DNA from: Poecilobothrus nobilitatus
Lineage: Eukaryota > Arthropoda > Insecta > Diptera > Dolichopodidae
Assembly: GCA_947095535.1 (NCBI GenBank)
Contig: OX352772.1
Span: 229,569,196-229,633,195 of the forward strand
Direction: 5' to 3'
DNA: 64,000 nt
Under the pieces are notes generated by a model. That model was not told the origin of the DNA. It did not search any database and saw only the letters and a list, made by a program, of their open reading frames with translations. Shown here in pieces: positions 54,441 to 64,000 of the stretch. Position numbers and translations under genes: made by a program. Position 1 is the first letter of the stretch. Each line of letters opens with the position of its first letter.

Positions 54441-56512
54441 TAAAGTACAGTCTGATAAATATTAAATATTATAAAAATATTAAATATTATATTTGAAATA
54501 ATATTTTTAATTTTTAAGTTTTTTAAATTTTTAAGTTTAAACGATTTAAAAAGGTAAATAGAAAAACAATTGTAGTGTATTTTCTAAATTTTAAATAAAA
54601 ATTTTCTATTATAAGAAAAAAAAGTTGCGTATGTTATTGCCAACACTATGTGTATCATTTATCAGATATAGTAAAAAACGTCTTATATAGTCATATTCCT
54701 TCATAAATTTGATTTAGTAGTAGGTATGTGTATAGATAAATACTTCATATTATTAGTATTTAAATAGAAAATATTATTATAATTTCGATGTACACCAACT
54801 ACTCATTACTAATTAATAAAATAACACACATACATAAATTTTTATTATTATTGTAAATGCATATAATAAACTAAAATATTTCTACAAACTTACAGTGAAT
54901 ATTCACTACAGATGAATTTAAGTAATTTTAAATCGATTTGAAACTTAACTGCCAAACAAAAAGATATCAGCAAAGTTTTGAAAAATAATAATGTAAAAAA
55001 CAAAATTTTATCATCATACTATTTAGAATTTCATTTATTTTATCATCAGCATACATACATACAAATTATAAACGTCTACATTCTACATAATAAAATAAAA
55101 TAATATATTGTAGAAGTTTACACATATTGTACAAGTCTACACATAAAATAATATACTTAATACTTATACTATAAGTCTACACTCTACACATCAATTTATT
55201 GAATAATTTAAACTTTTATAGCTACCAAATAAACACCAGCATATTTTCGAGAAAACAAAATGCATAAGAACAAAATTTTATTATCAGCATCCATTCATTT
55301 GAAATAGACAACTACATTCTACAAGTTATTTAAGCGTTGCCACTTTGATATAATCATTTTCGATACATTTTTCAAACAAAAATGTTTATTTTGATACATT
55401 GATACATTTTCGTAATTTATTTTCTACATTAAAAATTTAAAGTACACTTGTCAGTTAAAAATTCAATTTAAAAGATTTTGAGCTTTGCGATTTTATGAAA
55501 TTTGTTTGGTGTACATAATTATATTGTTTTATTTTAAAAACTTTTAGATAATTCAATATGTATAATAGTAATTTTTCATAAGAAAGTTTATTATTAAATC
55601 TGTGAATTTATATTCTGAATAAAATGGATAAGTAAGCTGTTAAATTTATTGCTTGTTATTAATGGGTTGTATATCAAACATTTCATTTTAAAGGTTTGTT
55701 ATAAAAAAAACCGTATTAAAGATAGGGAAGATGGCCGTGATGATAAAAACAATAATAATGCAAACAGTAAAAAACTTAAAGTGGATGTGAATGTTGAAGT
55801 TAGAGAAGTTACTGATGGTTTAATAAATAATAGGAAGAATAATAGGAAACATATTTTTGCAATTTAAATATTTATTATAAAATGCTTTAAAATTTTTATA
55901 TGAAACTGATTGTTTTTATAGTTTATTTATTAAATAAATATAAATATATTTATGTATTTTATATAAAACAAGAAAATGTGTTTTAATTTTTGGAAGCAAT
56001 TTTTATAATTATTTTAAAATTTGGAAGAATATTTTTCTAATTTGTAAATTTTCTTCAATAAATACGAATAAATTTATTTTTTTTCTTATTTAAAAAACAA
56101 TTTGTACTTTGTATATGTACTAAATATCTTAGCACAAGTGGTTTTTGAAATGATACATTTTTTTTTTGCATTTGACACATATTTTTTAACCTAATGATAC
56201 ATTTAAAATTTTTACTGTGGCAACACTTACAAACTAGTTTAAAACTGGCATATAACTGACAAATACAAAAAAGAAATGCAATCAAAAATTTTATAGCGGA
56301 GTTCTGTTTGGCAACAACATTTTGTATCAATTTAATTTCTAAACTATTCTGATGTTTGTTTGGCAGTTTCAAAATTAAATAAATTCATGTATAGAGTGTA
56401 GATAGACTTATTATATTATTATACGTATGTATGTGCATACCTACATATTTATAATTTTTTAGGTATGTGACTGCTGATGATAAAAACAATAATTATTATG
56501 TACCATCATGTA
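54441..56512. repeat. dispersed AT-rich repeat, copy B
   Basis: Copy of 24351-24435 plus 30602-32640 without the Gypsy insertion: AATTGTAGTGTATTTTCTAA at about 54572 is the empty target site. Contains the GTTGCCAC-ended sub-element (55334-56226) and an ORF (55649-55867) reading NRIKDREDGRDDKNNNNANS, KKLKVDVNVEV. Confidence 0.88.
55649..55867 (+). other. exon-like frame inside the repeat (copy B)
   Basis: A 72-codon frame with Lys/Asp/Asn-rich content (RIKDREDGRDDKNNNNANSK, KLKVDVNVEVREVTDGL). Copy A (about 31760-31995) and copy C (59594-59720) preserve the same peptide core, but C lost 31 bp between GATG repeats. It looks like a fragment of a captured or ancestral coding exon; no family recognised. 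Confidence 0.35.
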
Positions 56513-57088
56513 TATACATGTGTTTTCTTTACAGGTGTTTAAAAAAGGCAAATTTTCAATTGTTGAGCCCTAATAGCTCATAAACAGGTGGTGGCCCAAA
56601 AAAAATTTCTGAGGAAACTTATACTAGTCCCTATCTAAAAGCGTGCCCTAGTTATGAAGATAGAAAAATCAGGCAAATTTAGTTTTCACATAACGGTAAA
56701 TTTAAATACTAAATTTATAAAACCTATATAAAAGGTAAAACAAATTGCAGTCGAATAGTGTTTTCAGATTGAAAAAATGTTAAGTAGAACATGACATTTA
56801 CGAATTTAAAAATAGGGCTTTTTCAAAGTTTGAAGGACTGTAGCTTCGAAATGGAGGGAACTACATGTTGTGTTTAGTTTTGAAATAGAGAAAATCATTG
56901 AGATTCTTGAATCGAAAAATTTCGGCGCCATCATCTTGGTAGATTAATTGAGTCATTTTTAAACCAGAGAAATTTGAATTTATGGAAAATTATGTTTTGC
57001 TTTTTATTGAGCTATGTAGTGTTACGTATCTATATATATTTTTGTTTTACTTTTCAGTACATTCTTTGGTCGCACTGAGTGCTATATA

Positions 57089-57464
57089 GAAAAGTTAAAG
57101 GATAAACATCGGCAGGTGAAAAATTTCGTTCCTTTTAGCCGACAAGGCTGGGGATGTACAAAGAAAATAAAATGTTATTTCCTCCTCTTCTTCATTTTTG
57201 CAGGCTCCACAATAGTCGTTTGCGGATAAGCCAACTCTTTTGGCATGCTTCCCAATTAGACAGGGACCGGTTATTACACCTATTGTCATTCAAATATCTG
57301 CCCTTTTAAGAGAAAGCAGATCATTGGAACGTCTTAAATCGGTTTTAGGCCATATCATTCTTGTGATATTGCACGAGGTCAAGTTTGAACATTTGTTATT
57401 TACCATATTCTTTATTTCCTTTCGGAGTAACGTTTTGCTTGGATAGAGGTGCACCTAGTCTTGC
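57089..57464 (-). pseudogene. LINE RNase H/C-terminal fragment (unit C)
   Basis: Duplicate of 53185-53560 with identical MTIGVITGPCLIGKHAKRVG and CGACKNEEEEEITFYFLC and the same in-frame TGA. Confidence 0.7.
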
Positions 57465-57473
57465 CTTGGTCTT

Positions 57474-58345
57474 ATCCATCTCAGAGGCATTTTATCTTCA
57501 GCATATGGCAACATAAAATGTTCCATAATGTCCTTATATTGAAATATTTTCATTATATCGTCTATTTTATGAGTCGGCCCAATACCTTGCCCAAAAAAGC
57601 ATCCCCACATCATTATGCTGCCTAATACATGCTTTTAAGTCGTTTTGCAGAAACGAGGTTGAAGTACAGTTTTCATGGAGGAGAAGGTGGACGTACAGTT
57701 TTCATACCATCAGATCCTCTCAAATTAAATTTTCACTCATCTGAAAACAGTACTGTTCTCCATTTTCCAACTGTCTAATTAATTTTTTCCTGTGCAAACT
57801 CCAATCTGGCTGTTCTATTTCGCTCTGAAATGAAAGGTTTCTTTGCAGCTCTAAAAGATTTAAATCCACCTACAACTGCCCGCCTGCGAATTGTCCTACA
57901 GCTTATTTCTAAATTTAATTAATTTTGCAATTTACTGGATGAAATGAAAGGATCATGTTTTATCTTTCGGATTATCATTTGATCTTCTCTTCTGGTTGTA
58001 CTACGTGGCCTCCTCCGCCAGTGTATAGTTTTTGCAGAATCGGTGCAATTAAATTAATTAATAATAGTAAATTTATTAATGTCATATTTTATAGTTAAAA
58101 CGCTTTGTTTAACACAACTCATATACTTTCGAACAATTTTTTATTTAAATTGTGAAGAATACGTTTTTCTCGCCATATTTCATTAAAATAATTTTGTTTT
58201 ATTTGTGGAATTAAAATATTGCAAGAACTTTTCTCTAATAACTTTAGAAGATTATTTTGTAACATTAATTAGATAACAATAATGCATTAATGCGTAAAAA
58301 TTAATATAACGGTCAATGCAGTAATATTTTTAATAAATTTTAATT
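57474..58345 (-). pseudogene. truncated Tc1 element (unit C)
   Basis: Duplicate of 53570-54440, same truncation and lesions. Confidence 0.78.
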
Positions 58346-60381
58346 AAAGTACAGTCTGATAAATATTAAATATTATAAAAATATTAAATATTATATTTGA
58401 AATAATATTTTTAATTTTTAAGTTTTTTAAATTTTTAAGTTTAAACGATTTAAAAAGGTAAATAGAAAAACAATTGTAGTGTATTTTCTAAATTTTAAAT
58501 AAAAATTTTCTATTATAAGAAAAAAAAGTTGCGTATGTTATTGCCAACACTATGTGTATCATTTATCAGATATAGTAAAAAACGTCTTATATAGTCATAT
58601 TCCTTCATAAATTTGATTTAGTAGTAGGTATGTGTATAGATAAATACTTCATATTATTAGTATTTAAATAGAAAATATTATTATAATTTCGATATACACC
58701 AACTACTCATTACTAATTAATAAAATAACACACATACATAAATTTTTATTATTATTGTAAATGCATATAATAAACTAAAATATTTCTACAAACTTACAGT
58801 GAATATTCACTACAGATGAATTTAAGTAATTTTAAATCGATTTGAAACTTAACTGCCAAACAAAAAGATATCAGCAAAGTTTTGAAAAATAATAATGTAA
58901 AAAACAAAATTTTATCATCATACTATTTAGAATTTCATTTATTTTATCATCAGCATACATACATACAAATTATAAACGTCTACATTCTACATAATAAAAT
59001 AAAATAATATATTGTAGAAGTTTACACATATTGTACAAGTCTACACATAAAATAATATACTTAATACTTATACTATAAGTCTACACTCTACACATCAATT
59101 TATTGAATAATTTAAACTTTTATAGCTACCAAATAAACACCAGCATATTTTCGAGAAAACAAAATGCATAAGAACAAAATTTTATTATCAGCATCCATTC
59201 ATTTGAAATAGACAACTACATTCTACAAGTTATTTAAGCGTTGCCACTTTGATATAATCATTTTCGATACATTTTTCAAACAAAAATGTTTATTTTGATA
59301 CATTGATACATTTTCGTAATTTATTTTCTACATTAAAAATTTAAAGTACACTTGTCAGTTAAAAATTCAATTTAAAAGATTTTGAGCTTTGCGATTTTAT
59401 GAAATTTGTTTGGTGTACATAATTATATTGTTTTATTTTAAAAACTTTTAGATAATTCAATATGTATAATAGTAATTTTTCATAAGAAAGTTTATTATTA
59501 AATCTGTGAATTTATATTCTGAATAAAATGGATAAGTAAGCTGTTAAATTTATTGCTTGTTATTAATGGGTTGTATATCAAACATTTCATTTTAAAGGTT
59601 TGTTATAAAAAAAACCGTATTAAAGATAGGGAAGATGGCCGTGATGATAAAAACAATAATAATGCAAACAGTAAAAAACTTAAAGTGGATGTTTAATAAA
59701 TAATAGGAAGAATAATAGGAAACATATTTTTGCAATTTAAATATTATAAAATGCTTTAAAATTTTTATATGAAACTGATTGTTTTTATAGTTTATTTATT
59801 AAATAAATATAAATATATTTATGTATTTTATATAAAACAAGAAAATGTGTTTTAATTTTTGGAAGCAATTTTTATAATTATTTTAAAATTTGGAAGAATA
59901 TTTTTCTAATTTGTAAATTTTCTTCAATAAATACGAATAAATTTATTTTTTTTCTTATTTAAAAAACAATTTGTACTTTGTATATGTACTAAATATCTTA
60001 GCACAAGTGGTTTTTGAAATGATACATTTTTTTTTTGCATTTGACACATATTTTTTAACCTAATGATACATTTAAAATTTTTACTGTGGCAACACTTACA
60101 AACTAGTTTAAAACTGGCATATAACTGACAAATACAAAAAAGAAATGCAATCAAAAATTTTATAGCGGAGTTCTGTTTGGCAACAACATTTTGTATCAAT
60201 TTAATTTCTAAACTATTCTGATGTTTGTTTGGCAGTTTCAAAATTAAATAAATTCATGTATAGAGTGTAGATAGACTTATTATATTATTATACGTATGTA
60301 TGTGCATACCTACATATTTATAATTTTTTAGGTATGTGACTGCTGATGATAAAAACAATAATTATTATGTACCATCATGTA
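58346..60381. repeat. dispersed AT-rich repeat, copy C
   Basis: Matches copies A and B. The empty Gypsy target site is present again at about 58480. The GTTGCCAC-ended sub-element spans 59238-60095. The right end is cut by the errantivirus-type LTR. Confidence 0.88.
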
Positions 60382-60679
60382 AGTTAATTTTTCCTTATTT
60401 TATTTTAAATTAAAACTTCCTTTTTTCCTTTTTTGGGTTTAAACAAACTTTTTCTTTATTTCTGGGTTTTCTTCCTAACCCTATCTCCATGAATGCTAAA
60501 ATAATACTGAGTAATAATGGTATTGATAAAAGTATTTAGTTTTATTCTTTAATTATGTAACTGTTCTGCTTACATCGTATGATGCATTTCTTAGAATTAT
60601 AATCACACGATGTAAGCAAAACATCAGACAATTATTCAGGGACGTAGTGATTCTCTGAGGTTTGTTAACTATGTTAACT
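60382..60679. repeat. errantivirus-type 3' LTR (298 bp)
   Basis: The left edge is fixed by the interruption of repeat copy C at CATCATGTA|AGTTAATT. The right edge is inferred from GTTAACT followed by the complement of a purine tract. It contains an inverted repeat GCTTACATCGT/ACGATGTAAGC (60567-60620) around a 30-bp loop. The other LTR is outside the window, so length is provisional. Confidence 0.65.
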
Positions 60680-60692
60680 ACTCTCCCTCTTG
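60680..60692 (-). promoter_or_regulatory. polypurine tract
   Basis: On the minus strand CAAGAGGGAGAGT directly precedes the LTR start AGTTAACATAG, as expected for plus-strand priming in LTR elements. Inferred by position and composition. Confidence 0.55.
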
Positions 60693-61914
60693 AAACCAGA
60701 ACGTCCTCGTTCGTTCATTGTTCTCAATTACCACCATTAATTTCAATTATTCCATTTATTTTGTTATTTTTTCTTCCTAAAAACAATTATTCTCACATTA
60801 CTTACATTTTCTTTTTTTTTTTTTTATTTACAAAAATTTTTCATATATTTCCTCTATGAGGAACTGGTTAAAATTTTTTAATTTTCTTTTTTACAAGTGT
60901 GAATATAAAATATACAATGTTTAATTATACAATACAATTATACAAAAAATTATTTTTACATAAAATTTCTTTCTTTTTTTATTTATTCCTACAAAAATTT
61001 AATTTTGTACTTACATAAAATATTGCGCCTTTTTTATTTATTATTTCTTTCTTACAAAAAAATTATATGAAGAACTAGTTAAAATTTTGTTTTAATAACT
61101 TTTAAAGTCTTATTATATTTTCTAACAACTATTATACAAACTACAGAAATAAATTCTTAAAAAAATTATTTTTATATAAAATATTCTCTCTTTCTTTTTA
61201 TTTATTTTTTCTTCTTACAAAAATTTAATTTTGCCCTTACATAAAATATTGTGTCTTTTTTATTTATTATTATTTCTTTCTTACAAAAAAATTATATATT
61301 TCCTCTATGAAGAACTGGTTAAAATTTAGTTTTGATAACTTCCAAATCTTATTATATTTTGTAACTTTAAAGTCATTTATAATTTTTAAGTTATAGTACA
61401 AAGTCTTATATAATATAACTTTTAAAGTCTTATTATATTTTGTAATAATGACAAACTATTATACAAACTACAGAAAATTAATTCTTAAAACAATTATTTC
61501 TATACAAAATATTCTCTCTTTTTTTATTTATTTTGTCTTTCCTATCTTATAGATAAATTTCATCTTATTTCATGTTATTACAATTATTTTATAAATTCTT
61601 ATTTACTAACAAAAAACATGTTTTCTTTTTCTTACTTTAAATGGTTTTGTTTTGTTTTTTTCAATTAACAAAATAAACTTTACGATTTTTTTTTTTTTTT
61701 TTATTCTTTCCTTGATTTTAAATATTAATTTACAAATCCAAAATTTTTTTAGACTTAAAACCTAAATAAGAAACAATCAAAATAAACATAATTTCTTTCA
61801 GTTCAGCTTCAAAATTAATAAATTTTATGATTTTAATTAAAATTGATTTTTTTTTTTTTTAAATGCAAAAAAACTAAAATAGAAGTAAAGTAGTATTTAG
61901 GTTTATCTATTAAT
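60693..61914. other. T-rich non-coding remnant in place of env
   Basis: About 1.2 kb of oligo-T/A sequence with repeated TTTATTTATT(A/T)TTTCTTTCTTAC, TATGAAGAACTGGTTAAAAT and TTTAAAGTCTTATTATATTTTG words (for example 60840-61080 versus 61260-61450), so a diverged internal duplication. No env-like reading frame, signal peptide or transmembrane ORF could be seen on either strand. Confidence 0.55.
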
Positions 61915-64000
61915 TATCTTATATTGCTTTTGTGAATGATACGCCCATCTGCTCTGACAGTAGTTCCTAAGTCCTCTTGCACAATGGTTTTTTTGTATCT
62001 TTTTTGTAGTTTGTGAGCTCTGGATGCTTTCGGATACTTGTCTCAACAGTTCTTCCGATGAGCTGTGAAAAATGTCATTGGGTAAACACTATGAAATAAC
62101 ACTATGATGGGATCTGTTGTATTTGTCGTTTGCTAGGAGAATCGCTTGGACGGGGTCTACGATTTTATATTCGAGAATTAGGCAGCGTGAAATTTCGGCA
62201 AGTGTAGAATGATATCTTTCAATTTGCCCGTTGCTATTGCTGTGAAATGGGGCTACTGAGTAGTGGGCAGTTTGAAAGTGAGTTTCTAAAAGAGATTTAA
62301 TTGTAGTAGAGCACAGTGATCTTTCATTATCTGTTATTATGATTCGGGTTGATTTGTAAAGATTTAAAATTTTATGATTGCAGGTTTTATATCTACAATG
62401 GAGTGCGAATTTATTGGTTCTACTACTGCAAACTTTGACAGTTTATCTATAGAAGTTAGGAACAGTTTTCCCGCAGTTGAAAATATATCAAAATGGAGAA
62501 TTTCCCCGACTTGAGTAGGAATGGGAGTTCGTGCAATAGGCTCTTCTATTGGTCTTCTCTGGTACTTTGCTTGTAAACAAATTTGACAATTTACAATAAA
62601 TGTCTTAGTTTGCTTTTTCAGATTCGGAAAATAGTAAGTCTTTAGAATTTGTTTTGTAATTTCGTTACATGACCTGTGAGCCCTATTATGCTCTACTATC
62701 TCCAATTGGTCATCTAGATTCGTGACATCTATTACTAAACTCTCCGATCGTACAAATTTTACGCTGGGGAAGCGGTTTTTCAACCAATCTTGAATTTTTG
62801 CTAATATACGTAAGTCACAGTTTATTCCATTTACGTGGACGGATTGACACAACTAGTCATCTCTGAAATGCAGTGAATGTCTGATTAGTTTTCGGAATAA
62901 TATTTTGGTTTTATAATAGTTCGATTCATCTTCAACCAGCACTATTTGATTTTTAAACGTGTTCACAGGATTTGGAACTGATAAGATAGCTCTTGTAGAA
63001 GATTCCTCACTATGAATCGTATTTCCCGAATCCGTTGTTGTATGGTGCATGAACTGCCTAGACAAGGCATCTGCCACAGTGTTCTCCTTTCAGGGTTTAT
63101 AATGAAATATAGGGTAATACTCTTCAATGAATGCTCTCCACCTTTTAAGTTTGGCGTTTGGGTTACGTTCCGAAATAGCGAATGTAAGGGGTTGATGATC
63201 GGTAAAAATATGCAGTTAGTTACATGCATGGAGATAATGTCTAAGCTTTTGTAAGGCCCAGACTATGGCTAGAAGCTCCCCCTCACTTGCGGCGTAGTTC
63301 TCTTCCGATTTCGATAATGTTCTAGATATAAAGATTAGTGGCTTCCCATTTTGGGAGAGAACGGCTCCGATCGCCTGTGAAGATGCATCTGTTGTTAGCT
63401 CGAAGCCCGTATTGAAATCGGGCTGTAAGAGCAACACATCCTCGGATGCTAGAATTTCTTTAACTTTTTCAAACGCAGTCATTGCTTCCTCATCAAGGTG
63501 TATAACAGTATTTTTTGATTTATGAGCACCTGCTTCTTCTTTTAGATATTTAGTTAAAGGTTTTGTAATTGAAGCGTACTCTTTAATGAACCGACTGTAA
63601 TATCCGGCTAACCCTAGAAAGGCACGTAGGGCACGGAGCGTTCTTGGTTGTTCATAACTTGTAATATCCTTGATTTTATCTTGACATGTTCGTAACCCTT
63701 TTTCCGAAATAACAAATCCTAAAAACTCCACTTCGGATTTGAAGAATTTAGATTTCTCTAGCGACACCTTCATGTTTGCGTTTAGCAATTTCCGCAATAC
63801 CATTTCAATGTGCTCGCGATGTTCAGATTCATTTTGGGAGAAGATGATGACATTGTAAATATAAACGTGACAACATACCCCAATACATTCTCTCAACACG
63901 TCATCAATAGCCCGTTGGAAGATTCTAGGGGCGTTTTTCAGCCCAAAAGGATATTTCCCGTTGTTAACCGCGAAAGAGGTTTTTTCGCGATCTTTCTCAC
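61915..64000 (-). pseudogene. pol: errantivirus-type pol (RT, RNase H, integrase), broken
   Basis: At the window edge RT is entered at TSFAVNNGKY followed by PFGLKNAPRIFQRAIDDVL, with a short deletion between. The two-Asp box reads VYIYNVIIFS. Then FLGFVISEKGLRT, LRAFLGLAGYYSRFIKEYAS; RNase H with ELTTDASSQAIGAVLS, SEGELLAIVWALQKLRHYL and FTDHQPL; VADALSR; integrase HHCC finger (EHNRAHRSCNE ... CQICLQ), Asp in LHFDIFSTAG, then after a frame change at about 62366 Asp in IITDNERS and Glu in NGQIERYHSTL; the C-terminal end is near 61915. In-frame stops at 63216-63218, 63090-63092 and 62853-62855. The altered two-Asp box by itself predicts an inactive RT. Confidence 0.85.

Larger units (their letters stand above)
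52575..56512. repeat. 3.9-kb segmental tandem duplication, unit B
   Basis: Aligns with 56513-60381 at offset 3938, changing to 3904 after a 34-bp deletion near 56625. The unit contains the end of the 51.9-kb repeat, a LINE fragment, a truncated Tc1 and the AT-rich repeat. Only a few base changes are visible over the whole length (for example CTGCAAATTG/CTGCGAATTG and TTTCGATGTACACC/TTTCGATATACACC). Confidence 0.95.
56513..60381. repeat. 3.9-kb segmental tandem duplication, unit C
   Basis: Second unit. The junction with B reads CATCATGTA|TATACATGTG. Relative to B it has deletions of about 34, 31 and 4 bp and very few substitutions. It ends at CATCATGTA where an LTR (AGTTAATT) begins. Confidence 0.95.
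60382..64000 (-). mobile_element. errantivirus-type Gypsy element, 3' part (continues past window)
   Basis: Minus-strand element. Its 3' LTR (60382-60679) has AGTTAATT ... GTTAACT ends, preceded on the minus strand by a purine tract AAGAGGGAGAGT. The pol gene with RT, RNase H and integrase occupies 61915-64000. AGTTA/TAACT termini and a pol close to the 17.6/297/Tom type point to the errantivirus group (family knowledge). An env-sized frame is absent between pol and LTR. The 5' half lies beyond the window. Confidence 0.75.

Overview
This window looks like a heterochromatin-like or otherwise repeat-dense piece of an arthropod genome, most likely an insect. The evidence is very AT-rich DNA, no recognisable host housekeeping gene, and an assemblage of Polinton/Maverick, Tc1/mariner, Jockey-type LINE, Gypsy and errantivirus-type LTR elements, a P-element-like THAP gene and several MITE-like inverted-repeat elements. 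A dipteran is possible because of the errantivirus-type LTR, but nothing here proves the taxon.

Layout. 1-1770: tandemly duplicated LINE reverse-transcriptase fragment (period 866). 1872-2454: broken DNA-transposon protein. 3109-4453: two unrecognised plus-strand ORFs, one with a signal peptide. 4530-22770: a degraded Polinton carrying integrase with a chromo-like tail, several Polinton-type accessory genes, packaging ATPase, a phospholipase A2-like capsid-associated protein, a stump of the cysteine protease, penton and major capsid genes and a protein-primed DNA polymerase B. Inside it a 1.96-kb gene block is tandemly duplicated, and the second copy is split by a 2.2-kb repeat element. 22910-24350: Tc1 element. 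24436-30601: Gypsy element with both LTRs, a 4-bp target duplication and a 787-codon open RT-RNase H-integrase frame. 30602-32640: dispersed AT-rich repeat (copy A), which also occurs at 54.4-56.5 kb and 58.3-60.4 kb.

32785-44195 is an 11.4-kb array of nested inverted and direct repeats: three copies of a hairpin element, a 255-bp tandem repeat, four copies of a 64-codon ORF, and an inserted element made of eight 142-bp repeats. 44.2-49.2 kb is gene-poor with two local tandem duplications. 49208-49958 is a MITE with about 33-bp inverted ends. 50179-50954 is a P-element/THAP9-like fragment. 51.6-60.4 kb is a mosaic of MITE, LINE, Tc1 and repeat segments, with a nearly identical 3.9-kb tandem duplication (52575-56512 and 56513-60381). 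60382-64000 is the 3' part of an errantivirus-type Gypsy element that interrupts the last copy and runs off the window.

The Polinton genes once formed a replication, packaging and capsid module, but almost all carry stops, frameshifts or catalytic substitutions. The least described parts are the 32.8-44.2 kb palindromic array, the small conserved ORFs of the Polinton, and the nested record of insertions, where empty sites in one repeat copy date insertions in another.
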